This document shows positions 1 to 12,489 of a DNA stretch of 64,000 bases, piece by piece. The notes beneath the pieces are model-generated. The model was given only the letters and a program-made list of their open reading frames with translations. It ran no database searches and was not told where the DNA came from. Position numbers and translations under genes: made by a program. Positions within the stretch are counted from its first letter, which is position 1. Each line of letters begins with the position of its first letter. Source of the DNA: Epiperipatus broadwayi (taxonomy: Eukaryota; Onychophora; Udeonychophora; Euonychophora; Peripatidae); assembly GCA_028023455.1 (NCBI GenBank), contig JAQFVV010000072.1, positions 5,758,794 to 5,822,793 on the forward strand, written 5' to 3'.

Positions 1-550
1 ACCCAGATCGATTCTGACACTTGAAGATTGGGCACTTTTATGAACTCTTGAGCAATAAAGCCATATTCCTTTTTGACTTGCATAGTTTGGTACATTTGGC
101 TGAGCATCTGACTTGGGATCAGAAGGTCCCAGATTGATTCTTGCACTTGAAGATTGGGTACTTTTATGAACTCTTGAGCAATAAAGCCATAAGTCTTTTT
201 GACTTGCATAGTTTGGTACATTTGGTAGAGCATCTGACTTGGCATCAGGAGGTCCCAGATTGATTCTGGCACTTGAAGATTGGGCACTTTTATGAACTCT
301 TGAGCAATAAAGCCATATTCCCTTTTGACTTGCATAGTTTGGTACATTTGGTAGAGCATCTGACTTGGGATCAGAAGGTCCCACATCGATTCTGACTCTC
401 ACAGGTCTGGCACTTGAATTTCTTATGAATGAGCAATAAGCCATATGCATTTTTTTCCTGCGCAGTTTGGCACATTTACTAGAGCATAGTTGGAAATGGG
501 ATGTTCAAGAATCAATTCTGGTGCTCACAGATCTGGCATTCAGTGCCCTT
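1..550 (+). repeat. Tandem tRNA-Pro-like SINE array, 126-bp unit
   Basis: About four head-to-tail units with a 126-bp period (equivalent points at 91, 217, 343 and about 471); the array is cut by the window edge and the last unit is strongly diverged. Each unit has a pol III A box (TGGTAGAGCATC), an anticodon arm TCTGA/TCAGA closing a loop CTTGGGA that reads as anticodon TGG (Pro), and a B box in GGTCCCAGATTGATTC. The GGTCCC before the B box also matches tRNA-Pro. The non-tRNA tail ends in GAGCAATAAAGCCAT. Single dispersed copies lie near 9176-9288 and 25436-25566. tRNA-derived SINEs are usually dispersed monomers, so tandem growth is unusual. No acceptor stem is kept, so a functional tRNA is excluded. 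Confidence 0.8.
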
Positions 551-1900
551 TTTTATATATAAATTTGTCTTGGTAAAAATTTTGCATAGAATTGATGGGT
601 CTCTAATTTCTAATATCTTCTTTATCACCTTTTTCCATCATTTGGTACATTTTTTTCATTTAAAGTGGTATATAACTTTGCAAAAAAGATTCTATTTCTT
701 CGCAGCCTCTTTTGTAGTATCAATAATAATTCCAGTGTTTATTGATGTCTTTCCCTTCTTCATGGATTTAATTGCATATCTTGCTTTTTTATTTAAAATT
801 CTAAGCAATTCAGAAAAGGTAATTACTGTAGGGAATACTTTGTTTTTTGTTTTGCTTTTTATTACTATCTAATTCTTTATAGAAGTTTCCACCCATTCAG
901 GATATCATTTCTTTTTAATAATAGTTATATCTTTTTTTCTTATTACAGAAATAACCTTCCTTCCATTACCACAATATTATTTTAGACCCTTGAAACTTTT
1001 ATCTTCTTCGGTGATTTTCTTTACCAATTCACAATTATATTTTCTTATATTATTATCATGACTTTTTCATATCATTTTACAAAATTCTAAATACTCAAAT
1101 TTTATTACTGCTTTTTTTGTATCAAGTACGATATGTTATCTTCTTATTGAGTCCAGTTATGTCTGAACTATCTTCAAATTCTGTTAATATTTTAATAAGA
1201 ATTGCAAGTTCTAATTCAAGCTCATTGAAATGTTTTTGAAGGTTAAGAATATTGACTAATAATACTAAAAATTCTTAATAATTTTTATCTCTCTAGTTTT
1301 ACATTAACACACATCTTACCTCATACTAATCTACGATTACTTCCTATGTTGAATCTATTAAGAACATTAAGTCTTCAAATACATATTTTGTTTATTCAAA
1401 ATATAATCCAATTCTACTGTACCTTCATTGAGATGTTTTGATGTCCATTTCCATTTAGGTTTTTTTCAAAGAAAGAATTCATAATATACAATTCTTTTTG
1501 CAGCCTCCACCAATCTGTGTCCTCTCTTATTTATATGACCATAACCAAATTTGACAACACTCTCTTACAATTTTGAAGTACTTTTTGATCTTTTTGCAAC
1601 CATATAAAAATTATCTACAACTCATTGCCATGCAACTTTAAATTAGATAAATAATGTCTTACATTAATTTGAATAACTAATTTGGAAGCGAGTTCTGATA
1701 TTCCATCAATCTCCACAATGTTATTCCACCACTCTTTATTTATAATGAATTCCACTTCATTTGTGTTTACTATATTTGGGCCTCTTCAGATTTTCTTCTA
1801 ATTTTACAAGTTCAATAATATACCATTCAATACTAGATAATTCTTTTTTCAATTTTTGCAACTTTCTATCATTTAAAAGAGATCTGAAGATGTAGGTGCT
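551..1900 (-). pseudogene. RTE-type LINE relic: endonuclease and start of RT
   Basis: Read on the minus strand. Around 1369-1465 it encodes a degenerate AP-endonuclease segment with the RTE-type signature KWKWTSK followed by LDYIFNK (family form roughly KRKWTW...EIDYI). Lower coordinates (590-870) align in order with 27300-27600 of the LINE at 26.3-29.1 kb, including GGTCTCTAATTTCTAATAT-like text and the (T)AATTCAGAAAA block. 910-1250 aligns with 28700-29040. Many stops and frameshifts: a dead copy. The 3' half is missing; the sequence ends at the SINE array. The small plus-strand ORF at 501-872 is a shadow of this relic. Confidence 0.7.
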
Positions 1901-2451
1901 TAAATCAAATGTAACCAAATGGAAGCTTGGACCCACAACAGAAATTCGTGATAACTGTGCTTTTGGCTATCAGCTTCTGCTTTTACTAATGTATTTATAG
2001 TTTCCTGGGAATACAGGTCCTAATTTAGTTAATTTTATCTGTCATTATTGTAAATATCTATAAAAACAACATCAGTTACCCAGACATTCCCATACTTTCA
2101 AAAATACTCAAATGATATTTCAGATAAAAGCCATTGAGAAGAAAGACCATAGCTTTTGATTTTAAATTCAGATGTAAAATGTCAGTAAAATCACACATCA
2201 CACTCAGCTGATTCAATTTGGGGAGCAGTTCATCAATCTTTATATATTATTTAAATAATCACATAACATTGATAGAATATATATACACTTTTTCTTTAAG
2301 GCCTCGAAGAATAATCAAAGAGTCTCCTTTCACTTAATAACTTACTTCTTTTTACAGACACATCTGTGTTGTGGTATTTTTATATTATTATTAATAATGA
2401 TTAGAGCACCAAGATATTACACGTGCATATATATATATATTTATAAATAAA
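1901..2451. other. No recognisable feature
   Basis: A+T-rich sequence between the RTE relic and the PLE palindrome. No ORF, tRNA or matched repeat arm was found. A short (TA)n run lies near 2430-2445, next to the start of the palindrome. Confidence 0.5.
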
Positions 2452-4295
2452 TATTTAAAAATACAATATTTAAAAGCTTATAAAAATATATATGTATAAC
2501 CGTCACTTAGGAGCGCTTTCAACCAACTTGTGGCTTTATCAACTATCACATTTAAAATGTCAGCTTTCCCATAATGCTATGATGTCAACTTTCCCATAAT
2601 TCTGTGATCTTAATGTTTGCTGCTTGCCTATTAACCAAATATTGCTTGTATTTACATATCAACATCGCCTCTTTAATTTTCCTTTTATTATTATTTCTTT
2701 CAATTTCCAATATTTTTAAGTTGTTATAATTAAAATTGAAACCATATATACATGATTTATTATGGTCATAAAAGACAGAAGCTGATAAATTATCATTATT
2801 TTTAAAATTTTGTTTTATATTTTGAACTCTTTTAAATAACCATAAGCGTTCCTTTGTTCTTTTTTCCAACGTGCACCTCGATTCACCTATATATCCGCGG
2901 CCACACCCACATGTCCATTTGTAAATGATACAATTTTTATTTGTAAATAAAGTTTTATCCTTTGAATTGTTTATTAATTTATTTAATGTAGGTGGTGCAT
3001 AAAATGCAATATCACATATTCCTTTATAAATTTTCTTAATGAAACTTGCCTGTTGATTTGAAATATATGGTATTGATATCCACAATTTTTTATCAGAAGA
3101 ATTAACAATATTATTATTTTTATATTTATAAGTAAAATTTTTAATAGTATAATAAACAGAATCATAATTGTATCCAACTTTTAACAATTCATTATAATAA
3201 GTTTCAATATTTTTAGTTTTATCTGATGCATATTTACAAAAGTTATCATTTCTAAATAAAAAGGATTTCAAACCTGCCATTTTATGTGACATTGGTACTT
3301 TTGATTCATATGGAATATATCCTCTTTTTGCTATTGATTTAAGAGTCATATAGTAATCCAGTTTATCCTTGTTTCTGGTTATCTTGATACAATTTTTAGA
3401 TCTCAAGATAACCAGAAACAAGGATAAACTGGATTACTATGTGACTCTTAAACCAATAGCAAAAAGAGGATATATTCCATATGAATCAAAAGTACCAATG
3501 TCACATAAAATGGCAGGTTTGAAATCCTTTTTATTTAGAAATGATAACCTTCGTAAATATGCATCAGATAAAACTAAAAATATTGAAACTTATTATAATG
3601 AATTGTTAAATGTTGGATACAATTATGATTCTATTTATTATACTATTAAAAATTTTACTTATAAATATAAAAATAATAATATTGTTAATTCTTCTGATAA
3701 AAAATTGTGGCTATCAATACCATATATTTCAAATCAACAGGCAAGTTTCATTAAGAAAATTTATAAAAGAATATGTGATATTGCATTTTATGCACCACCT
3801 ACATTAAATAAATTAACAAACAATTCAAAGGATAAAACTTTATTTACAAATAAAAATTGTATCATTTACAAATGGACATGTGGGTGTGGCTGCGGATATA
3901 TAGGATTGTTATTTAAAAGAGTTCAAAATACAAAACAAAATTTTAAAAATAATGATAATTTATCAGCTTCTGTCTTTTATGACCATAATAAATCATGTAT
4001 ATATGGTTTCGATTTTAATTATAACAACGTAAAAATATTGGAAATTGAAAGAAATAATAATAAAAGGAAAATTAAAGAGGCGATGTTGATATGTAAATAC
4101 AAGCAACATTTGGTTTTTAAGGCAAGCAGCAAACATCAAGATCACAGAATTATGGGAAAGTTGACATCAAAGAATTATGGGAAAGCTGACATTTTAAACG
4201 TGATAGTAGACAAAGCCACAAGTTGGTTGAAAGCGCTCCTAAGTGACGGTTATACATATATTTTTTATAAGCTTTTAAATACTGTATTTTTAAAT
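2452..4295. mobile_element. PLE palindrome: two 3' halves head to head
   Basis: Two arms (about 2452-3387 on minus, 3403-4295 on plus) are reverse complements over nearly their whole length, with a 15-bp spacer at 3388-3402. Each arm is the C-terminal half of a Penelope-like element, 5' ends meeting in the centre. The right arm lacks about 45 bp inside the GIY-YIG domain and differs at scattered bases, so the arms have diverged since duplication. The outer end of each arm carries a TGATAAAGCCACAAG-hairpin-GAAAGCG motif (minus about 2515-2540, plus about 4205-4235) that resembles the hammerhead-like repeats elsewhere. I could not find a convincing TSD. Confidence 0.85.
2585..3421 (-). pseudogene. 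PLE C-terminal ORF with GIY-YIG domain (left arm)
   Basis: Open 278-aa frame, 5'-truncated PLE polyprotein. The first dozen residues come from the palindrome centre. Residues about 35-80 match the region between RT and endonuclease of the PLE at 30.5 kb (KSFLFRND followed by an NELLKVGYN-type segment). The GIY-YIG endonuclease core is CIIYKWTCGCGRGYIGES, followed by RCTLEKRTKER, with the conserved I-Y-K...Y-I-G-E-S pattern. The C-terminus has a basic RNNNKRKIKEAML helix and a final NRQAANIKITELW. No RT palm motifs are present, so it cannot be autonomous. Intact frame suggests recent arrival. The 64-aa frame at 2983-3177 is a shadow. Confidence 0.8.
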
Positions 4296-4313
4296 TTGCG
4301 TATATTATTTTGA
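3369..4313 (+). pseudogene. PLE C-terminal ORF, GIY-YIG internally deleted (right arm)
   Basis: 314-aa frame that is the mirror copy of the ORF at 2585-3421. The endonuclease reads CGCGYIGLLFKRVQN: after YIG the residues ESRCTLEKRTKERLW of the sister arm are missing, which removes the conserved E/R of the GIY-YIG core, so the nuclease is predicted dead even though the frame stays open. The C-terminus shifts into unrelated frame after KQHLVF and reads through the 3' repeat. A shadow frame lies at 3610-3807. Confidence 0.75.
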
Positions 4314-4508
4314 AGAAATACAGACATTGATTTATAATATTATATATACTGAATTGAATTATATTTTGAGTCTCATTAGTATATTTATGAAATTTAGTTT
4401 TGAAGTTAAAAGTTTACAATATAGAATTATTTAACCGAAACTTATTCCATTTTTTATCATTACAATTTTGGCTTGCCCAGTTCATAACTAAAAGCTAGTC
4501 CTATTCCA
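4296..4508. other. Unassigned A+T-rich spacer
   Basis: Short spacer between the PLE palindrome and the GATA satellite. It may contain the one-sided extension expected for a PLE insertion, but I found no matching duplication on the other side. Confidence 0.4.
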
Positions 4509-6620
<2,112 letters not shown>

Positions 6621-6623
6621 TAG

Positions 6624-6680
6624 TCGATGGAAGAGTTACGAATGTATAATCCTATATTTGAAGAACGCAAAATAAAATAA
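6624..6680 (+). CDS. Possible terminal coding exon (19 codons)
   Basis: A textbook splice acceptor (polypyrimidine tract 6598-6620 ending TTTTTAG at 6617-6623) is followed by an open frame encoding SMEELRMYNPIFEERKIK and a stop at 6678-6680. AATAAA overlaps the stop region and could act as a polyadenylation signal. The peptide has mixed charged and aromatic composition unlike the low-complexity translations around it. No upstream exon could be tied to it. At this length chance is a real alternative. Confidence 0.25.
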   Translation, partial: SMEELRMYNPIFEERKIK

Positions 6681-6948
6681 GCGTTCGTATTTATTCTATT
6701 TGTAAAAAAGAAAAAGAGAGTGTACATTTGACTATATATATTAAAGTTTTGAATTACATATTGATTCTGCGGATAGATGGGTTAAACTACAGCTAATCAT
6801 TAAAATATCCGCCCTTTTTGTATAAGTGATCTCAAGTTTATGAAGGGAAAGTAAGAATTATTATGGTATAATGGATTTTCTGTTTGGTTAGACTTTCGTA
6901 ATGTTTTATATATATTTTTTTGCAAAGGATTTTTAAAAAAAAAAAAAT

Positions 6949-7182
6949 TTAAAGGTCGTTTGACTGTATTTGTATTATATTGCTTTCTGATTTAATCTGT
7001 GAGCGTCTCAGCATGTGTTCAGCGCACTCTTTTACCAAGTCTACATAGGCTAATACACTTGCTTCGGGATCACAATGAAGATTAATGAAATTGGATCTCA
7101 TTTCTTTCAGAATATTTATATGTATAAGAATACATAACTGGACATAAGCAATAAAACTCCTGCCTGAATTCGGATCACGCGG
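6949..7182 (-). CDS. Unrecognised open frame, possible host exon
   Basis: 77 codons open on the minus strand without stop, ending in TAA at 6949-6951. The part from the Met at about 7101 reads MRSNFINLHCDPEASVLAYV and continues with a charged amphipathic stretch (DLVKECAEHMLRRSQIK). This balanced composition is rare in the window. The frame has no initiator at its 5' end. It could begin at an acceptor AG near 7106, or end early at a GTAAAAG donor-like site after residue DL. I do not recognise the family. Confidence 0.35.
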   Translation of the reverse strand, partial: PRDPNSGRSFIAYVQLCILIHINILKEMRSNFINLHCDPEASVLAYVDLVKECAEHMLRRSQIKSESNIIQIQSNDL

Positions 7183-7229
7183 TCAGCGAACGAATTCCAT
7201 TTTCTCTAACTCAGTTTAGAGACGGAGAG

Positions 7230-7320
7230 CTATCCAGACCTTATGTTAGCTTCTTGGTTTTTGCCATCATGTCTCGAGACCCATCCTAGCTCACAATATT
7301 CGATCGCCTTAGGATTAATA
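7230..7320 (-). CDS. Short open frame upstream of the 6949-7182 frame
   Basis: Minus-strand frame reading NPKAIEYCELGWVSRHDGK then NQEANIRSG before a stop at 7230-7232. It lies just upstream, in transcription order, of the frame at 6949-7182 in a region with higher G+C than its surroundings. The two could be neighbouring exons of one gene or fragments of one decayed element. No family recognised. Confidence 0.25.
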
Positions 7321-7324
7321 TTTA

Positions 7325-7839
7325 TATTTATTTAAAAAAAAAAACCTTTAAAATATTATTGAAATGTTTCTAACAAAAGCTGAAAATATCCGTTCGGGTC
7401 ACTATTTAATTTTTAGAAGAGGGCTGTACTTTAAATGCATACAAAATATGTTTTAGTTAGTTTAACCATTTATTTATTACCTTGTGCTCTCACCATAGAG
7501 TCAACTGAAATTATGTCTCTCTCTTTAAATTGTGTAACCTGACCGTTGGCTAGAGATATTACCAAAATTATAATATAAATTTGTCCTTTTTTTGTTCTCA
7601 TGACAGAAAGGTGATTTTCCTACATATCTGTATACGGTTGCAGGGAAAATAGCCTGCAACATAGCCTGCAACACCATTAATAAAGCTTTGTGTAGTTCTG
7701 CTAATGTAAATAATAAAAGTTTCTTTTGTCTTTCATTCACTATAATTAAAACCACATAGTATTGTTTTCTTTTTGTGATATATGTATGTACATCGGGTCA
7801 TTATATATGTTAAAAAATTCCTTTTTGTGGTCTCTTCTC
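7325..7839. other. Unassigned, one 76-aa frame
   Basis: A 76-aa minus frame at 7525-7755 is rich in Leu/Ala in its first half and has a CHENKK-containing second half. No domain recognised. The direct repeat GCCTGCAACA (twice near 7650-7670) sits inside it. Kept as unassigned rather than called as a gene. Confidence 0.3.
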
Positions 7840-7985
7840 TGCCTCACCACCGGGCATACCTTAGGAATAAATTCTAGTGAGGTTTGGGGGAGTAAGTTGC
7901 TTAGTAGCAATCTGGAGGAGTAGGTGAGGTTCGAACCCCCTCTACCTGCATCTCTAGATTAGGTTAAAGCAGCTCTACTTTTCAT
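7840..7985 (-). other. G+C-rich island with a tRNA B-box-like site
   Basis: About 145 bp of unusually G+C-rich sequence. On the minus strand it contains GGGTTCGAACCTCACC, a good pol III B box/T-arm consensus, but no convincing A box or cloverleaf at the right distance. Could be the remnant of a tRNA-derived SINE. Confidence 0.3.
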
Positions 7986-9175
7986 ACCGTTACAATACAT
8001 ACTAATCATTTATTAAATATGTAATATTTTGGTGCTAATAAATGTTAACATACTGTAATCATTAAAAATATGTAATGAGGTTTTCAATAAATAGATTTTA
8101 GTGATTTTTTTTCCTTACACATTTCAAGATGTTTCTGCCTGAATATTATTCCTATTACTTAGTTAAAAAAATATTGTGCAATTAATTTTGTATAGATAAC
8201 TATCCTTACGTATTAAGTTTCAGATATGGAACTCAAGAGTACCTTAAAAGCCTCTGTCATACAGTAAAATATGTACTATGTCTGAACTATGATATATATA
8301 TAATGTGGACTTAATTTGGGCAGTAGAAGTGATCAATTCGATCTGATACAATTTGGAATGATTTACCATTCATTTATTGGACGCGACATTATATTAGTAT
8401 TATATATATATATTGTGCAGGCGTGTTCGTATATGACTTTTCAAAGACATGGATATGTATTTAAAAAACAGCAGAGATAATATTATGAAAGCTTGAAATT
8501 AAAGTTAAAACTTTAAAACTATTGTTTCCATAAAATTACTTTGTAGTATATAAGTTAATTATTTCTATTGATTACTATTTAAGCTGTTTTGAAGTATGAT
8601 TGAATTCGTATAACTTTGTTTTGAAAAATGGCCAGCTTATCATTAGTTAACAGAAATCCTGTACTTATGTCTACACTTCCTTTTCCTTTGATTTATTTTA
8701 TTAAAAATTTATTTTTATATAATCATTTTTGATTATTAAACTATTTTTTCCGTTTCATGAACAGATTTTTATTTTGTCACCATTCAAAGTTTCAACATAC
8801 TCTAATCTAACTCGTTGCAGTAAAACTTAAGATGTTTTTTTTCTCTAACTTCGTAAGAGATCACATAGAAGTTAAGGTTACAAAATAACTAAAAAGATGT
8901 CAATATATATGTGTGTGCGCACACAGATAAATATAGCACAATATTTGATGCATTAGTAAAAAAAATTTACATTACAAATGTATATTCCAGACTTTATCAA
9001 ATTCTACTTTAATTAAATTATTACAATTTGATTTACAGGTGTCAAACTTCCTGCGCTCACAACTTTAACACTACCCTATATCTGATAAATACATAATGAT
9101 TATTATTTGTGATTTTTTAGACTAGAGATTATCATATTATTTCTAGCCCACATATAAAATTTAAATACTGAATAG
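7986..9175. other. No feature recognised
   Basis: A+T-rich sequence with short TA runs near 8290 and 8405. No open frame, tRNA, or repeat arm that I can match elsewhere in the window. Confidence 0.5.
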
Positions 9176-9288
9176 TGGTGAAATGTCAGAACTCTGGACT
9201 GAAAGATCATCACATTGATTCCCAGTTTGACATTTTTATTGGTCAAACTTATGAACTCTCAGGGAGTAAAGTCATTTGATTATTTTTA
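9176..9288 (+). repeat. Diverged monomer of the tRNA-Pro-like SINE
   Basis: Matches the array at 1-550 in order: TCTGGACTGAAAGATC (anticodon arm region), CATTGATTCCCAG (B-box region) and the tail TTATGAACTCTCAGGGAGTAAAG. Its 3' end abuts, after about 30 bp, the ATT microsatellite that starts at 9318. Confidence 0.6.
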
Positions 9289-9315
9289 ATATAATTATAG
9301 ACCATTCTATCCAAT

Positions 9316-10310
<995 letters not shown>

Positions 10311-10315
10311 GGGTA

Positions 10316-10316
<1 letters not shown>

Positions 10317-10377
<61 letters not shown>

Positions 10378-10383
10378 CTGTTG

Positions 10384-10463
<80 letters not shown>

Positions 10464-10518
10464 GTTGTTGTTGTTGTTGCTGTTGTTGTTATTATTATTA
10501 CTATTATTATTATTATTA
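10317..10518. repeat. Compound (TTA)n/(TTG)n microsatellite
   Basis: Alternating blocks of TTA and TTG triplets with a CTG-containing variant that appears twice (10378 and 10479). The repeated TTGCTGTTGTTG block in both TTG tracts indicates duplication of the compound unit. Overlapping ORFs are artefacts. Confidence 0.97.
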
Positions 10519-10810
10519 AATGTGACCGCATAGTATTATTAATTCAACTTTATCCTTCTTTTTATGTATATTACTAATCTTTTATTAAACTAGAAATTGT
10601 TATATTATTTCTAGCCCAGACATAAACTTTAAGCCCGATTAAAAATAAATATATGTTTTTAGTTTAATTAGTAATAATCGTTAATGTATTTATAAGAAGG
10701 AAAGTTGTGTCAAAATTGTGAGTGCAAAAACTTTGAAGAATCTTAATTCAAATTGTAACAATTTTATATTGATAAATATCGAATACATATTGAAGACATG
10801 TATAGTAAAT

Positions 10811-10872
10811 GTGACCTGGGCCAACTGGAAAATGCTGGTTTAGCATGAAATGCATCTTGGGGAATTATTTGT
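10811..10872 (+). ncRNA. Hammerhead-like motif, degenerate core (family 1)
   Basis: Same family as 48379-48446. Stem II ATGCT/AGCAT is perfect (10831-10846), then GAAA (10847-10850), a self-complementary stem III ATGCAT, a C at position 17, and stem I GCCAA/TTGGG. The first core box reads CTGGAAA (10825-10831) instead of CTGANGA, so this copy should be inactive. Flanking text to about 10960 belongs to the same repeat. Confidence 0.4.
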
Positions 10873-10984
10873 CTTTTTCAGATATCTTTATTCATATGTT
10901 TCAAGGATGTGGGTTGGAGTACAACTGATAATTACATAGACAAAATTTCATGTTTGTCTTTACTTAAAAACAGACGTATTAATC

Positions 10985-11405
10985 TTCATGTTTTCCTGAA
11001 AGTTTGTGATGATGGTGTTCTAGTTGTATTTTTATATTGGACTATTTCCATCATCTAATATATGTATGGAATGTCTTTAGAAACATTTAACTTTATTTAA
11101 ATATTCCAAATACATTCAACTGTTAGTAATAGCACATCAAACAGGTTAGTATATGCACAATGTTTCGAGAGGTTTGTCTACCCTCTTTTTTAGGTGTTGC
11201 TGGCCTGACCAGTGATAGTACTAGCATAGAATTCGAATCTGGCTCCTTAGATTCTTGAGTTTTGAATTTTAAGGTAATGCTCTAACCAATGTTTGATGTG
11301 CTATTACTAACAGTTGAATGTATTTTGAGTATTTAAATAAAGCTAAATTTTTAAAGACATTCAATACATATATTAGATGATCGAAATAGTCTAATATAAA
11401 AATAC
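10985..11405. mobile_element. Fold-back SINE (family S)
   Basis: A tRNA-derived SINE read on minus: head at about 11280-11165 (TTGGTTAGAGCATTACC A box; GCCAGATTCGAATTC B box), then AGAGG...CCTCT and CGAAACATTGTGC, then the body to 10985, with tail GATGATGGAAATAGTCC. A second copy of the body and tail lies in opposite orientation at 11282-11400, so the unit forms an inverted repeat of about 120 bp around the tRNA head. Other copies: 17140-17330, 18720-19010, 54505-54800, 55170-55280, 55369-55640, 61295-61500. Confidence 0.75.
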
Positions 11406-11593
11406 AAATATTAATCTTCAGTTGATGAACCAGAGATAATCTCTAGCCTAATAAATGATTAATAGTAAACATTTATGTATATATGTGAAATGATTGGTGT
11501 AAAAGTTATGAATGCGGAAAGTTTCAGCCAATCTAAGTGTAATAATTTAATATTTATAAATAATAATAAATGATGAAGATTTTTAAAAGATTA

Positions 11594-11660
11594 TGACCTG
11601 GACCAAGTGAAGAGTGCTGGTTCACATGAAATGCATTTTAAAAAATCATTTATCTTTTTC
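11594..11660 (+). ncRNA. Hammerhead-like motif, strongly degenerate (family 1)
   Basis: Aligns with 10811-10872 and 48379-48446: GACCAAG, GTGAAGA in place of CTGANGA, GTGCTGGTTCACAT, then GAAATGCAT. Core and stem I are both damaged. The repeat extends to about 11720 (TTTATCTTTTTCAGATGTC). Confidence 0.3.
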
Positions 11661-11724
11661 AGATGTCTTTATTTATATGTTTCAAGAATAGTTGGTAGAA
11701 CGGATGCTTTAATTAAGTAATTAT

Positions 11725-12029
11725 ATTGTAACTTCTTGAAAATTTTTAACATATTCGAGCCCCCTAGTAACAAATTGCATATTTAATAATTCCATTACAT
11801 TAATCCAAAATGAGTTTTTTAAAATTATTTTACTCAGTTGAGTCAATCCTAAACCTTCAGCACTAAATTCACCAACCTCTGCCTTAAGCTCAGTTATCAT
11901 TATTTTAATAATTATTTACTGATTTATCTACCAAGATGCAAGTATTTAAAATCACTGAACTAAATAATCATTGGAAAAACAATAATTGATTTAGTTTTTG
12001 TCAGTTACTAAACTTTTTTAACTCTTTAT
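11725..12029. other. No feature recognised
   Basis: A+T-rich sequence between two repeat copies, without open frame. Confidence 0.5.
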
Positions 12030-12300
12030 TTAATTTACTAGTGCAGTATTTGTATACAATTTTAAACAGAAGAGAACTACACCTTATACACGTGCACTAT
12101 AATGTTATTTTAATACCTCAATCATGTTTTGTTGAGTATGAAAGCTACTCTCAAATCAAAGCACAAGATAGAGACTTGAAAAGATAAGAGTGGCCATCTT
12201 ATCTTTGTATCTAAATTTGTTCATATAGGCCAATCTAAGCTTGAAGACAACTGCTCTTATTTTTTCAAAATCTCTATTTGTGCTTTGGTCTAAGAATATC
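12030..12300 (+). repeat. Dispersed repeat FB-B, single copy
   Basis: Shares ordered blocks with 60240-61250: TTTAAACAGAAG, GTGCACTATAATGTT, CTACTCTCAAATCAAAGCAC, GTGGCCATCTTATCTTT and the opposite-strand TTTGTGCTTTGGTC. The CTCAAA(T/C)CAAAGCAC block and its reverse complement give it an inverted-repeat structure. No coding content. Confidence 0.65.
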
Positions 12301-12329
12301 TTAAGACCTAGGTGCAGTATTCTCAGATC

Positions 12330-12383
12330 TCAGGCTTCTCACTGATAAAAGCCACAAGTTATAAACTAGTCTGGGGATATTGG
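12330..12383 (+). ncRNA. Hammerhead-like motif, decayed (family 2)
   Basis: CTGATAA (12342-12348), AGCCACAAGTT, ATAAAC in place of GAAAC, ACTAGT and C at 12371, then TGGGGATATTGG. Stem I (CAGGCTTCTCA with TGGGGATATTGG) is largely retained. Two core positions are lost relative to the copies at 22248 and 63224, so it is a fossil. The repeat continues to about 12490 (GCATCCATTGATTACTCTGG...). Confidence 0.45.
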
Positions 12384-12489
12384 ATGAGTAGGCTCTAGAT
12401 AGAGATTTTATGCACATATCTTCTTGCATCCATTGATTACTCTGGTATGCACTGAGTGGCACTACTGTATGGAAATTTTAGACTCTGTG

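Noticed and set aside
2452-4295. DNA transposon with long terminal inverted repeats
   Set aside because: The arms encode PLE GIY-YIG ORFs reading outward from the centre and no transposase; this is a head-to-head retroelement pair.
7630-7680. Ribozyme or attachment site around the repeated GCCTGCAACA
   Set aside because: Only two short direct copies, no inverted partner, no core boxes.
7870-7960. Minus-strand tRNA around GGGTTCGAACC
   Set aside because: Good T-arm sequence, but no A box, anticodon arm or acceptor stem at proper spacing.
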